A DNA stretch of 64,000 nt. Source: Buxus sempervirens (taxonomy: Eukaryota > Streptophyta > Magnoliopsida > Buxales > Buxaceae). Of this stretch, positions 31,644 through 44,443 are shown one piece after another (the stretch's first letter is position 1; the number at the start of each line of letters is the position of its first letter). The DNA is taken from assembly GCA_947561395.2 (NCBI GenBank), contig OX387182.1, positions 56,877,283 to 56,941,282 on the forward strand. Reading direction: 5' to 3'. Made by a program: the position numbers and the translations under genes. The notes under the pieces were generated by a model that saw only the letters and a program-made list of their open reading frames with translations, was not told the DNA's origin and ran no database searches.

Positions 31644-34600
31644 CTGAGCACAAACAGCATACAATAACACCAGTTTAAGAAAAATTGTAGGATATCTAAA
31701 GCCCATCAATAAGTTTACTAGATTGGAGTACTCATCCCAAAAAAAAAAAAAAAAGCATCACCATATTCTATCTTGTGTGACCAATAATGCATTTGTACAT
31801 ATTACAGGTGTAACAAGAAGTTACTTTCCATTACAAGAGGCAGTCAAGTGCTAATTCGTTATCCACTGGGTTATAAGTCAAACTGCGAACCCTTTAGCAA
31901 ATCAAAAAATAATAATAAGCCTTTTATGTGGATTAGGATTAGGGTTTGTCTAATTAAAAGTTTTTTTTTCCTAAATATCCCTTGGCCCCAAACATCAACA
32001 TCTCTTTCAAATTTTTGCCCCCTTTTTTTTGGGTAATTATACGATACCTAATTGCATTAGTTCTTCAAATACCACTTGATTTAGGACTCATTAATCAAGT
32101 AATAGTACTAAAACACCCTTTTATTCTCATAATGGGCTGCACACCTGGCTTTTTAGATCTAACCTAGCTCTAACACAAGTCCAATTGAATTTTTCTTAAG
32201 CCCAAGAAGGTTAATTAATTAATTATTTAATCAATTATACTAATTAGGAAAGACAAAATTAACCCTAGGTTATTTCTAGGTCATTACAAAATATCACTTC
32301 ATTTTGTATTTCCTCTTGGTTTATGAAGATCAAACAAAACTTTTTAGTATTTCATTTCTAGCAAGCATGCAGCATCTCCTCTAGTTGGCTTGGTTCCAGT
32401 CCACAAACTGGAGGTTATTGAGAGAGGTTAGCAAAATTCATAAGACCAAGCAAAATAAGAGTTTTAGTGAACTCTTCACTCATAGTTGAATGCTTGAAAT
32501 ACAAACCAACACTACAAAACATAACACTTTTACCAGCGGTTTTAAAACTGTCGGCAAAAGTACAAAACATGACACTCTTACCAGCGGTTTTAAAACCGCC
32601 CGCAAAACTTTTGCCGGCGGTTAAACTTCGCGCCCCTATATGCGTTGCCGGCAAAAACCTTTGCCGACGGTTTTTCCGGCAGACAGAAATAACTGCTGGC
32701 AAAAGGGAGACAATACCAATGGCCGCCTCTCCCGCTGGCATATACCTTTGCCGGCAGTTATGGTGCCGCCGGTGAAGACTCTAAGGGAGCCCACGCTCCA
32801 TGTATTGCTGGCGGTTTTTGGCAACCGCCGGTAATAGCGAAATCCTTATTTTGCATAGCCTTTACCGGCCGTTTTTAAAAAACCGTCGGTAAAGGTTAAC
32901 TCAGATTTTTTAACCCGCCTTTATTTTCTTTGATTCTAAATTTTTTATACCTGTAAATTAAACCATATACACACCTATAGAGACACATTATTATATCGCC
33001 AAATATTTTCAAATATCACACATTAACATATATAAAACCTTAAAAATTAACAAAAATATTAATACATTGTATTTCCATAAAACATACACTCTAATGTTTA
33101 AAAATATGACAAAGTGTTTAATAATTGTGTCAAATACATGTAATTAAATTCGAAAACACAAACAAAAAAATCTGAAGAGGTACAAGCAAAAAAAAAACAG
33201 CCCAAACAATTTCCCATAGAAAGTTCCCACACAACACTCATAAGTTCCCTCGCTTGTTCAAGAAAAAATTCCTACACAACACTTAAAAGTTCCATCACTT
33301 GAGCCGAAATTTCGGCAACACCTCCCCTAAAATGGAAGGGGTGACCAAGCCCAAATAGGTCCCAAAATCAAATAACCTGCAATAAATGGGAGACCAAGGC
33401 CAAATAGGTCACAAAGGAGACATGAAACAAGGGAGACAATATAGGGGATCAATATCATGATTCATATTAAGTATACTATTCATATGTCACGTCTAGCTAT
33501 AAGTGGGACAGCCTCATAGTTCTCATAATTGCCTACACACAGACTTTGTGACAGGAGCTGAAAGAGAGAACCTAAAAGCTTAATTTTATCAAGTTGAAAC
33601 CAAGTTATCATGCAAGTTAGGGAAAAGTGCTGCGAAGATGAGCTCTATATTTCACTCTTCAGTTAAGATTCACATCACTTATTTTTATTTACTGAAAGTT
33701 CTATTTTAAATACATCAATGTCACATAAAACTGTATTGGTATGATACAATTCTCAACTGGGATTGGTGGTGGTAGCTACTAGACTGTGTTTGTACAGTCA
33801 CATAACATATACATATATATCGCAAGTCAGGCCAGCAACCCAAAAACATATTTGGAGATTTCTGGTGTTCTGATTGAATATGTTGGAATCATTTAGGTGA
33901 CCTGTTAGGGAAAATAGAGAATCCAATGTTAGTGGACTGTGGAATGAGGGAGGAGAATTTGGAATATTTCAAATTCAAATTCTAGAGGATCATAGCCTTC
34001 ACTTACATTCTTAGGCTTGCAAACATTAACTAAATGAGTTGAATCTGTGGGTTTGAACATTATTTTCTCAGTTAACATTTCGTCAACAGAAACTCTAAAT
34101 TGGATACACATGTCCATAATTTTCATTGCCACTGCTTGATAATCATATGAATCAAAAGAGAGCAAACTAAATTGATGAGAAGGAAGTTGTATGGGGCTGG
34201 AAATCTCTAACTACAGAGTTTTTCACTGCTTAATTGCTTATGAATAACTATAGAACAAAAATCACTTTATTGAGTTGCTTTCGACAGCATTCCTATAAAT
34301 GTAGACCAACCTAAGAGATCCAGAATACCTATGTCGTAGCTTCTGCTAGCAAAGCTGTTAAGCAAACCATTTCAATTTATTTAGAGTTTAGCAAGTAACT
34401 CACAAAGTTTACTACTGAATGTCAGGAAACACTTGTTTGTTGTAGCGTATAGCCTTGACAGCAGGTTGCTATCACTTTTCTGTGAAAGGAGGACATAGGA
34501 AACACTGATTAGAAATATTTACTATATGGGAGCAGCTTGTGTATGTTCAGAATGATTATTGAGCACAAATAATTTGAAGCAATTGTTACAAAAGGAGGGC

Positions 34601-35962
34601 ATAGTTCCTGATTTAGAGTGTTTTGTAGGAAGATAAAGAGCTTATAAATTTAATCAATATCAAGTGTTTGTTTGTTCTATTGTACCTGATAGTCCTCTCT
34701 TTCTGTACATTCTACTCTATTTATCTCATCGTAGTATGAGATGAATAGAATTGCTCATAAAGCAGCTAAAATGACAGGATCCTAAATCATGGTACAAATT
34801 TCTTTCTGTTCAGGTTGGTGCCAACACAAGGCAGTTAGACACAGTAACTTGGGGTAGTCTTTGTTTTACTGTCCCCTCTTTTAACTACCTAATTCCTTGG
34901 ATCCATGTCAACCCCTCCTGATTTTTTGTCTGAGTTCGGTGTATGGACCATCATCGCCAGTTTACGTGCATCTCTGCCTATAAGAAAAGACTTAGAAACA
35001 GATCCCATGGTCTTCTTCCTACTAATCCAAGAAATATACAATAAAAATGTATGGATCTTAATTTGGCATTGATCTGATGACTTAATTAATTAACCACCAA
35101 AAAGCTTTGCGGATAAAAAGGATATAGCCATATGCACGTACAGTGCATATGTCCAAGCCTTCTAAATCAGTGGGGAGGGCTTTGAGAAGGAGAGAGCCTG
35201 AAGGGGGAGGGGTGGGGCGTACCTGCTGGTCGCCTGCCTCGTCTCTCCTTGTCGCAATCTCCACTCTGTCGCAGGAAGCAAGTAGAACCCCCAACCAATC
35301 GAGAAGAAGGTACAATCCCCAGCAATGGAGGAGGAGGGCGCAATCCTTGGTTGGCGGCGGCTGTGGTGAGCAGAGCAATGGAGGAGGAGGGTTGGCGCGC
35401 GCGGCGGCAGTGGTGCGCAGAGCAATGGAGGAGGAGGGTTACCAGCGGCAGTGGTGAACAGAGCAATGAATCGAGGAGGAGGGTTGGCGGCGGCAGTGGT
35501 GAGCAGAGCAGGAGGAGGGTTGGCGAGCAGAGGCTCTAGAAGCAAAGTGAGAAAAAAACGAAGAGAAGCCAAAAGAAGAAGCGGCAAAAATTCGCCCTCC
35601 TATAGAATTATCCAGCCACATATTTGAGGGCTTATCTTAATAGTTTTGCATACAAAGAGTCAAACAGGTAACCTGGAGTAGTTATATTTCAATGATTTAT
35701 CAAGAAAAATACCTTGATTTCTAAATTTTTAATGCCCTATTATTTTCCATACACATACACAAACCTTTCCTTCTACTTTCATGACTTCACTAAAAAAATG
35801 CGAAAGTTTAATCATAATTCAAGCAGGGACAAGGTGTTGTTTCTATCATAATCCCTTAAATTGGATCAAAATTAGGAAAAAAGATAAATAAAGACCCCTG
35901 GTGGCGAACTACCACATATCGATATTTATGATTTCAATAGCATAACGTGGCATGCCAGCAAA
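31644..35962. repeat. Array unit 2: last-intron segment, interrupted by CACTA
   Basis: The segment matches 1416-2672 and 47997-49272 except for the insert at 32510-about 35605. At the insert's right border about 36 bp of the unit (from GTCAGTCC to about CCTTCAG) are missing. Confidence 0.8.
32510..35605 (+). mobile_element. CACTA (En/Spm-like) element, right end lost
   Basis: The left end CACTACAAAA is a CACTA terminus, followed to about 32900 by subterminal repeats of ACCGCCGGTAAA/TTTGCCGGCGGTTTT type in both directions. The insert is absent from the other two copies of the segment. The expected right end (...TAGTG) is missing and a little host sequence is deleted with it. No transposase (TNP1/TNP2-like) was recognised. 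The part 35160-35590 is GC-rich with repeats of GAGCAATGGAGGAGGAGGG and GGCGGCAGTGGTG; open frames there come from composition. Confidence 0.75.
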
Positions 35963-36621
35963 CTGTAGCAAAACTGTATGAAGCTGTATGAAGCTCTGAA
36001 TCCATGTTTAATATCCCAATTTGTGCTTGCTTATCTGCAAAATAATTCTTATTTGAAGCTTAAAGTCAGAGGAGATCAGGAAGAGTGGGATATCAGAAGA
36101 GTTAAAAAGTGCCTTGAGATACCTGCATATCTATAATGGGAAGAATTTTTTTTTTATATAAGAATATTACATTCACAACTAGAGATGGCAGTAAAGATGA
36201 CTGTATCATAATTGGTTTGGTTGGTTTATCATGACATGAGCAACAGGATAAAGCAGTCCAAACTTGGTTAAACCCGGCCGGGAAGATTCAGTAAGGGTGG
36301 TGCATTCTATATTTAAAACCCACAAAATTTTATGGTTAACCCTTCTGAAACCAATGTTTTATACAGGTTTAGATTAACCTGAGTGTTAATGAACTGTCAG
36401 ACCAACCCAAAGCCATGAAAAACCAGATGGATTCAGGCACCTTGGCATGTCAAGTTAGAAATTGAATACAACAGGGATCCAATTAGATGCTTGAATTTCT
36501 GTTAAAAGCTAACAAATAACAACAATGAAAAAAACAAAGCCACTCTAAAAGAACACAAACATAATTCTTCATATCCTTTTTATAGTTCTATAAAGATAAT
36601 TCATTTTGAATTATCCATTTA
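35963..36621. repeat. Orphan copy of the DUF247 3' flank (unit 2)
   Basis: Counterpart of 2673-3190, diverged from the gene flanks at 6325 and 43105. A 12-bp piece (GAAGCTGTATGA type) is duplicated near 35982. It ends at the TTA target site of the Harbinger-like element. Confidence 0.65.
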
Positions 36622-36731
36622 GGCCTCGTTTGGCTTTCATTCCGGATTAGGAACTCATTCCGAGAATGAGTTCTTAAAACTCATTTTGCAAATCAATTTT
36701 GAAGTCTTTCTAATTGCGTTTGGTTAACACA

Positions 36732-37078
36732 TTATTGCCCCCCCTAACTTTTAGTTTTTTAATAAAAACTATGTATATTTTATATATTTATTAATTAAAA
36801 TTTATGTTTCCCCACCCCCCCCCCCCCCCCCCCCCCTCTCTAAAATTTTTGGTTTGCCCCCCCAACCCATTGAAATTTTTATATTTTATGAGAATCCCCT
36901 CTAAAATTTTTGATTTGGCCCCCCCAACTCATTGAAATTTCTATATTTCATGATAATGCCCTCTAAAATTTCTGGTTTGCCCACCTCCAACTTATTGAAA
37001 TTTCTATATTTCATGAAAAGTGTTAATTAAAATTTTTTTTTGCCCCCCCAGATTTGAAGTCCTGGTTCCGCCACTGGC
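36732..37078. repeat. Nested low-complexity repeat with a poly-C run
   Basis: A run of about 22 C (from 36815) is followed by about three units of CTCTAAAATTTTTGGTTTGCCCCCCCAAC type with AT-rich ends. The piece ends with GAAGTCCTGGTTCCGCCACTGG, a phrase common in dispersed plant repeats. It interrupts the left arm of the Harbinger-like element. The class is not determined. Confidence 0.45.
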
Positions 37079-37375
37079 AGAATGAATTTTCACCTAGAAA
37101 ATTGTTTGGTTAACAAGTATAAAATGAGTTCCATGAAATTTGTTTTTCCTTATTTTTTTTCTTTTTCCATGAATAATTATACGAAATTGGTTGATCCTTG
37201 AAAGATAAAACTTGAAACACCTAAGAAATGAAAAAGAAAAAAAATAAAAGACGGGGTTGCTGATTATGTCTATTAATTTAAAACACATAATTCTAGCAAC
37301 TATCAGTAAAGTCACAAAGTCCTATCACATCCATGATTTATAGCAAAGTTCATTACATTAATACGAATAATACTC

Positions 37376-37508
37376 TCAAGGGTAGTGACTATTGCAAGCA
37401 TGCGATATAGCTTCAGCAATTGATTGTCTAAATGCATCCATCCTCCTTATTCCTTGATCTTGTACTACTCCATCTGGATTTGGTTTATCATCAATGTGCT
37501 CTTCTTCA
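37376..37508 (-). pseudogene. Terminal exon remnant, possible Harbinger transposase
   Basis: After an acceptor-like ATGTTTCAG, 43 codons read EEEHIDDKPNPDG... to AISHACNSHYP and stop. An acidic stretch followed by an R-x-S-IA-like helix resembles the C-terminal tail of plant PIF/Harbinger transposases. No DDE domain was found upstream, so this is a remnant and the assignment rests mostly on its location inside a Harbinger-like element. Confidence 0.35.
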
Positions 37509-40263
37509 CTGAAACATAAAAGTGAGACATGAATTTTGATCTTCGCATTACTTTATTCACTTTTTCTTTAAATAATCAATAGCACTTCTAGTTATAGAGC
37601 TAGTAAGGAAATCAATAACACTTCTAGTTATAAATATGACTAAATCATTCTTGTGGTTGAAACCAATAAACAAACCCAACAAAAAGAGAGAAAGAGAATG
37701 TGATTTAAATCATGATCCTTGGGATCAAATGTAAAAAGAATAACTATAAGTGTCATCTGACCTCATGAGTGATGGATCAGGTGGGCTTTGGGTCTTACCA
37801 TCCGACACCAAAACAGCACACATGACCCATGTGATCAAGTATTTAGTTCTTTCATAAGCACGACAGAAGATGCAATGAAACCAAAAGAATAAGGACTCTA
37901 CACCCTAAAGTATTTAGTTCCAGAAGCTGAGAACATGTGAAGAGAAGGAAAAGAGAAGAACAGGGAGCTCCCTTCAGTCCAAAACAGAGCATTGAGGCAG
38001 TAAGGCAAAGATCATGGACTGTTTTGGGCTGGAAGGAACCCCCACTTCTGCAATTTTCTTACTGAAACAAGCTCATGGAGCTAACAAAGAGAAGGCAAGG
38101 AGATTGAAGCTGGGTGCAACAGAAGGAAAAGGAAGAGATACAAGTTTGCATTCACAAAAGAATTTTTGTAGTAGTCTTTAATTTCTAAAACAGCTGCCTT
38201 ACTCTTTCACACTCATTTTTCTTTTCTTGGATGTGAAAAGGGCTTTAGCCATTTAAGGCAACTGAACTTGACATGGATGGACCACAGCTGCAACATGGTG
38301 AGGCTATTGCATATCACGTTGCTATTCTAATTGCCAAATTACAGAGATTAACACATACATGGCACCTTGTGGGCATGGGCATGAAAGTAAAAAATGAAAA
38401 AAGGGCATGGAAACAACCTTTAGTATATTTAGCTAGAGTATCCTTTAAGAAAACATGGCATGGAAACACTGAAATTATAAACTAAGATGGTGATGGATCT
38501 CGTTCAAGTTGTTTATGGTGGCTACTAGGGCTAAATGATGTGAACCATAATGATTACAACATGACAATCTATTCCTAAGCTACTGACTTCAAATTCGTCA
38601 TACAGGGTAAAACTTAAAATACCTAAAAAAAATTAAAATGAAAACTTAAATCCTTCTTATAAAAAAATTTGAATATAAATAATTCAAATATAAAACACCT
38701 AAAGACAATGTTTCCAAACTCAAATCCAAAATGATGGCCAAAAGAAGGGTAAAATATTCTCATGCTAAGGTTTGCTGACATAAAAATGTGGGATTAGTGT
38801 GTGGAAATACTAGAAAAAAAAGGATAAGTTTACCTTCTAAAGTCAAGCTGTTACATAAATAGGAGATAAGATGACCAAATTATGTCAAGACTATTTAAGC
38901 ATGTAAAAAGAGTACCTAAGGAGGTTGCTAACTTACTAGTAGATAGTAAGAAGCAATACATATTGCAGGATCTAAAAAGTCAAAAGGAAGACAAAAAAGA
39001 GCCTAAATGGAGCTACCTTATAAATAAATAAGTACAAATAACCTGATCAATGACTTGTTTTTCACCAAAGAGACTTTGTATATCAAAATTCATACTGTCA
39101 GCCACAAATAGTTGGAATAAGGCCTTTTAGCTTTTGTTTCATCTCTATTTGTAACTATTAATTAAGCAACCAACAGCACCAATTCCATTCATCAATTTTT
39201 AACATTCCATCATAAGCTTGCTGAATTCAAAACCTTGCTAATATTGCCACAAAAAGTAAATGAAGAGCAAAGCAAAGTTGGCAATGCTGACCCCAACAAA
39301 ACAAATCCAAACCACGGCTACAGAAAATATGGTAAAGAGAGTGATGGGAGTGTGTGGAAAACTGGTCTGAGCTACATTCCACTAGAAAAATAAAAGAATA
39401 ACAACAAAGAAGATGAAGAACTACTAGTAAGAATATCTAAAAAAATAACCTTTCTTGCCGGGCAACTCCTTACAGTCTTTCACATAGAGTTCTCGAATGT
39501 TGACTACAACCCTTGCTTGCCAACTTCTCAGCTTTACCTTCCTACCCTTTAAAAACTACACACTTAACAAAAAACATAAATGAGAAACAGAGTTAAAATG
39601 GTAAAGCAAAAAAAATGAGGGAACCGCCTCATCCACCTCCTAAGCACCATTAAAACAAAACAAAATTCAGAATGAATAAAGAGAACGACCTCACATATAA
39701 CGATCTCGTTACCGTCGTCGTCATGTTTCCTTGCGTAAGAGAGAAAGCAGCATTGATTGAAGAAAAACCTTTTGCGCTTCTCAGCTCACCGTTATGCAAC
39801 AGCTATGGTAGAACAAGAACAGATTCTTCCGGATTTAGAAGGAAACATTTCTCGATTACCTCTAGCCACGATGATAATGGTCGTTGAAACCCCTTTGATT
39901 TCAGCGTGTGGCGATGGAGGCTTCCTCTGTGTTGAAGAGGAAGGATCGAGGAGGAAGGGTCGACTGCTGTTCGTTGAAGAAAAAGGGTGGATTAATGTAT
40001 TTACATTTCATGCCACTCTTTAAAAAGCTCACTCATTTTACAAGTTTGCCACCGCAAAAACGCACAAAACTCATTCCTCAAATCTGGAAATGGCATCAGG
40101 GGCAATTTTAGAAAACAATGGTTTTTCTCATTCTCATTTTGGGAGAATGAGTTTTGGCACACTTACCAAACACCTTTCTATCTCTCAAAATTAATGATAG
40201 GCTTTGGAACTCATTCCAAGGCCTGGAATGAGTTCCCAAAAATGAAAGCCAAACGAGACCTTA

Positions 40264-41440
40264 ACTATTGTATCTCTAGCCACATGTTGGTTAAAAGAAA
40301 AGTTAGACATAGTCGACCCACTAATAGAAATTTGGATTTACCGAAGGTCTGTAACACCATGTTTAGGGAGACAAGTCTGCAAATGTTTTTATACATAGCT
40401 TGTACCACCAGAACTTTTGTAGCAAAAGTGTATTTTTCAATGCAAACAAATTTCCCTAGGTCCAATCCCTTTTGAATCTTAAATTTTAAAATATTTCCAG
40501 AGTATAGAAGTCCTTGTTGTTTTGCTTCTGGGCCTCGAAAACGATGTCTATTTAATGGTAACATCTGGATTAGTATCAAAAGGTAGGGACCCATCAAATC
40601 CTGGGTTTGTATGGATTGATTAATAAATTCCATTTCTTCAGTTGATGGAATTGCCTAGGATCCATTTTCAAATAGGAAAACAAAGCTTAATTAATTAGAT
40701 AATATAAATAATAAGTTTTTATGGTAATACAGCATATAAACAAAATAAAAGAAGAGAGATACCCATATATATAATATTTATAAGGAATTTTAAATAAGAA
40801 GAATACCCTTTTTGAGGCCTAAGCTTGAACCAGTTTTGGACCTTTTGGTTCAACCTTTGGAGACCACTTTTCACGTTTGATGCTTGGAGAATTTAATAAA
40901 GAATAGTTACAATTGGAAAGCTGGATAATTGAAAGCTTGAATGCATTAATTACAATGTAAAATAGTGGGAGAAAATTGGTGTAATTTGGAAATATAGGCA
41001 TTTCTAAGCAGCTTTTTTTTTTAATTAATTTACAAGTATATCACCAAACTAGTTGTTATTTGACTGTTGGAAGGATAGAAATGATAGATCAAAAAATAAA
41101 AAGAACATTTTTTAAGGCTAACTGTTTGTGGCCCAGCACGTAACAGTTACAGAATCCCTTGCATGGTGCACTTAAGTGATAAACAATACAAGAACCTAGC
41201 CAAAGTGAAGCAAACAACTTTCTATCTGATATAAGAAATGAATAAAATTTGATCACACCTCTATATTTGGAATGTTCTTGGAAGAGAATCCCCCACGATA
41301 TCTTTGCTTCGTGGGGTGACAAATAAAGAACATATTCTATAACATTTACATGGTTCAATTAATGCTTGGAAGGTGAGAAAAAGAAGATGAAGATCCTCCA
41401 AAACTGTTATTTATGTTTGGTATGATACCATCAACTGTAA
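40264..41440. other. Gene-free region upstream of DUF247 gene 2
   Basis: Up to about 41137 the sequence has no counterpart in unit 1 that I could find. From about 41150 it matches the unit 1 promoter side (4305 onward). No gene was recognised. Confidence 0.5.
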
Positions 41441-41447
41441 TATAAAA
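41441..41447 (+). promoter_or_regulatory. TATA-like box of DUF247 gene 2
   Basis: TATAAAA lies about 56 bp before the ATG at 41497, the same as in copy 1. Confidence 0.45.
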
Positions 41448-41496
41448 TTGCAAGACACTCCAATCTCAATCTTCCCTGCTACCTTTGCGTGAGACA

Positions 41497-42867
41497 ATGG
41501 AACGGGCAGTGATGTATTCACAATTGACGACCACACAAATCCCCATCACCAGTGATGACACCAAGAGTAATGTATTCACAGAAGAAGGCAGTACAACTTT
41601 CATTACCAGCAACGACATAGAGTGGTTAATTTCTATACCGCCCGATGGAGGGGAGGAGCTCGGAACTGCAGAATCTCAAAAGCCCAAGATACAGCATGTT
41701 CCTAAGATGCTGCGGCATCTCTACCGCGAGGACAATTGTTTTGATCCCATGATAGTTTCCATCGGTCCTTACCACCATGGAAAGCCAGAGCTCCAGCTAG
41801 CAGAGAAGATAAAGATTACGACTGCACGACAATTTGTGTGGGGCAGAAGCAACAAAAACGTTGATGCCTTCTACAAGAGTGTGGCAGAAGTGTCCAGCAA
41901 TGCAAGAGCGTGCTACACTGCAGATTCTACAACTCGGTTCAGTGACAAAGAATTCGCGGATATGATGTTCCTTGATGGTTGTTTCATTCTGAATCTCATT
42001 GATTGCATGATGAACAAGAAGCGCGAAGGCATAAAAATGAAATGTCACCACATTGCATTTGTGCTAAGAGACTTGTTCTTGCTGGAGAACCAACTCCCTT
42101 TTGTAGTTCTTCAGGCTCTAATGAGCATGAAATTCTCTGGAGATCAAGGGATTGCCATGGTTAAGGCTTTTATCAAGCGGCAAATTAGGACCCCAGCGTC
42201 CCCATCCGAGGAGTCAGGTGCTGAACCTCTTCATCTTCTTGAACTTATGAGAACTGAGCTCCTTGGAAGTTCAACTACAGATTCTCCTCTTCCGGAAGGT
42301 GCCAGTGGGCAAACCTTTCGATCAGTGAAGGAGCTTAAAACCGCTGGTATTAAGTTCAAGACGAGCAATACTTCGTGTTTTAATGACATCAGCTTCAAAC
42401 CAGGCATCATTTCTGGAACATTGAGGCTCCCTCCAGTAGCCATTGATGATTCAAGCAAGGCCAAGTTCTTGAACTTGATTGCCTATGAAGCATGTCCTGA
42501 TACCCCTGATGACTATGGGATTACCTCTTACATCTGTTTCATGGATAAACTCATTGATCTTCCAAGTGATGTGAAGGAGCTTAGATCAAAAGGCATAGTT
42601 CAAAACTTCGTCGGCAGCGATGAAGAAGCGGCCAAGTTGTTCAATGAGATTGCTACTGAATTGGTGCCAAATCCACAAACCTACGCAACAGTAGGAGATG
42701 GTATTGAGAAGATATACAAGAACAAACGCATAAGCTGGATGACTGAAATGTGCCACAAAAATTGCAGTACCCCATGGAAAATTATCGCGTTACTTGCTGG
42801 AATCTATGTTCTCGTCTTAAGCACTGTCCAGACCCATTTCACTATCCTCCCTCTAAAGAACGATTGA
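41497..42867 (+). CDS. DUF247 (UPF0481-like) membrane protein, copy 2
   Basis: An intact single-exon paralog of 456 residues starts at ATG 41497. Compared with copy 1 the first residues are rewritten (MERAVMYSQL against MELAEE), the DUF247 signature MIVSIGPYHHG is unchanged, and one R is missing after ELLG. The membrane segment near the C terminus is kept and the end is PLKND. From about 42363 to 42620 the DNA is identical to copy 1, while the first 880 bp differ at about 25 or more places. Both copies are open, so both may be expressed. The role of the family is unknown outside grass self-incompatibility. Confidence 0.9.
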   Translation: MERAVMYSQLTTTQIPITSDDTKSNVFTEEGSTTFITSNDIEWLISIPPDGGEELGTAESQKPKIQHVPKMLRHLYREDNCFDPMIVSIGPYHHGKPELQLAEKIKITTARQFVWGRSNKNVDAFYKSVAEVSSNARACYTADSTTRFSDKEFADMMFLDGCFILNLIDCMMNKKREGIKMKCHHIAFVLRDLFLLENQLPFVVLQALMSMKFSGDQGIAMVKAFIKRQIRTPASPSEESGAEPLHLLELMRTELLGSSTTDSPLPEGASGQTFRSVKELKTAGIKFKTSNTSCFNDISFKPGIISGTLRLPPVAIDDSSKAKFLNLIAYEACPDTPDDYGITSYICFMDKLIDLPSDVKELRSKGIVQNFVGSDEEAAKLFNEIATELVPNPQTYATVGDGIEKIYKNKRISWMTEMCHKNCSTPWKIIALLAGIYVLVLSTVQTHFTILPLKND

Positions 42868-44101
42868 CACTAATCATTGATGATGGTGAGAGGTTCAAGT
42901 TACCATCTTTTCCACCCCCCAAAAGAACATGGTCATCTGATTTCAACCTCATTTCTGAAACCATTATTCTTTCTGTTCTTAAGGATTTCTACCTTTTACA
43001 TAATTTGATTGAAGGAATGGATTTTCTTCTTCCCTTACTTTCTTCTGCACAGTAGTGGCAGAACTACGAACTGTTTATTTTCAATGAATGTACCATTTTA
43101 AAGCTATGAATCCATGTTTAATAACCAATTTGAGGTTGCATAATTATCTGCAAAATAATTCTCATTTAAAGCACATTGCTAGAGGAGATCAGGAAGGGCA
43201 GGATATTGGAAAGAGTTAAAAAGTGTCTTCAGATACCCTGCGTATGTTTAATGTGAAGGATATTACGTACATTGAAAACTAGATATAGTAGTAAAGGTAA
43301 TTGTATCATAATTGGTTTGGGTTGTCATGACATGAGCAACAGTATAATGCAATCAAAACTTTGCTTAACCGGGGAACACTCAATAAGGGTGGTGCATTTT
43401 ATATTCTAAACCCCCAGAATTGTATGGTTAACCCATCTTAAACCCCATCCCCAGGGTTTTAAACAGGTTTAGATCAACCTGAGTGTTAATGAAATATGTC
43501 ATACCAACCCAAAAGCCATGTAAAACCAGATGGATATATTCCTGTCAAATTAGAAGTTGCAGACAAGGATCCAATAGATGAGCTAATGAATAATAAGAAT
43601 AGGAATAAAAGAAAACATAGCCACTGTACACTATAAGGGCACAGACATGACTTTTCAGATCCTTCATTATTTGGCAGTTATAGAATTGAATACTATGTCA
43701 TTTTACTGATAATTGAAGCCATGGTTTTAAATTGTGGATTTCAAAGAAAATTTCCATTGTTTCAAAATGAAAAATTTTGAAGGAAATTTTACTTTGTAAT
43801 AGTTTTCTGTAAGAATATTTTAAAAAAAATCAAGTTATGAGAAATATGAATGTGACGTAAATTTTCATGCCTTCTATTTCTATATAACAAGAAAAATAGG
43901 GGTAAATTTGATTAAATTTCAAAAATAAATAGAAATTGTTGAAGAAGGTATATTCCCACCCTGTCTCTACTTTCCACCCATTTGAATTTCAGAATGCAAG
44001 TTCCCATTAAAATAATTATTATTATTATTAACATCCGAGACTGCAAATTCCATGCTAGCTTACTTGTCTAAAAGATTTTAGAACTGTGTGAGCAACCCTA
44101 C
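42868..44101. other. 3' flank of DUF247 gene 2
   Basis: The flank is collinear with 6093-7336, with small indels only. No gene was recognised. Confidence 0.6.
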
Positions 44102-44302
44102 CTTATCTTTAATTGGGTCTGAGAATGCCCAAGGGAACATGGCAATGCAGCGGCATAGGCAGATCAATACACTATAATTCGCTAGATCCTTAGTCTCAGT
44201 TCCAGGCAGGGTCAAAGCATTTATGATCACAGATGTACAAATGGGGGCAGCATGTCCGGACATTATGCTTGGATCAAGTACCAATCTATTCTCTCTAGTT
44301 TG
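44102..44302 (-). other. Exon-like ORF, unrecognised, copy 2
   Basis: Same 67-codon block as at 7337-7537, with acceptor-like TTCAG and donor-like AAG|GTAGGG. The changes between copies include T/S, M/I, C/R and S/A. Upstream (about 44333-44352) a second short exon-like piece between TGTGCAG and GTAAGA is visible. I do not recognise the protein. Confidence 0.35.
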
Positions 44303-44443
44303 CTGAAGATGTTATTCATTTCTTACCATAAATCATTCATAGTAACTGCACAGAGAACAAGCATTAATTTACAAGATGAGCCCAGATAAATAGATGCAAA
44401 GGCCTTTAGTCCTATGGAAGGAAGTGAATCCAGTATCACCATC

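Larger units (their letters stand above)
36622..40260. mobile_element. PIF/Harbinger-like element, 3.6 kb
   Basis: The terminal inverted repeats are GGCCTCGTTTGGCTTTCATT on the left and its imperfect complement ending CCAAACGAGACC on the right; further in, GGAACTCATTCC is also paired. The 3-bp target duplication is TTA (36619-36621 and 40261-40263), the PIF/Harbinger preference. Only a terminal exon remnant of a possible transposase (37376-37508) was seen, so it is probably non-autonomous. A nested repeat piece lies at 36732-37078. The rest has no recognised gene. Confidence 0.78.

Noticed and set aside
35082-35621. Several overlapping open frames on both strands in the GC-rich block
   Set aside because: They result from GGAGGAGGG and GGCGGCAGTGG repeats; no domain, no consistent start, and all frames are equally open.
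36811-36836. Poly-C run as a telomere-like or regulatory element
   Set aside because: A simple homopolymer inside a nested repeat; no telomere repeat nearby.
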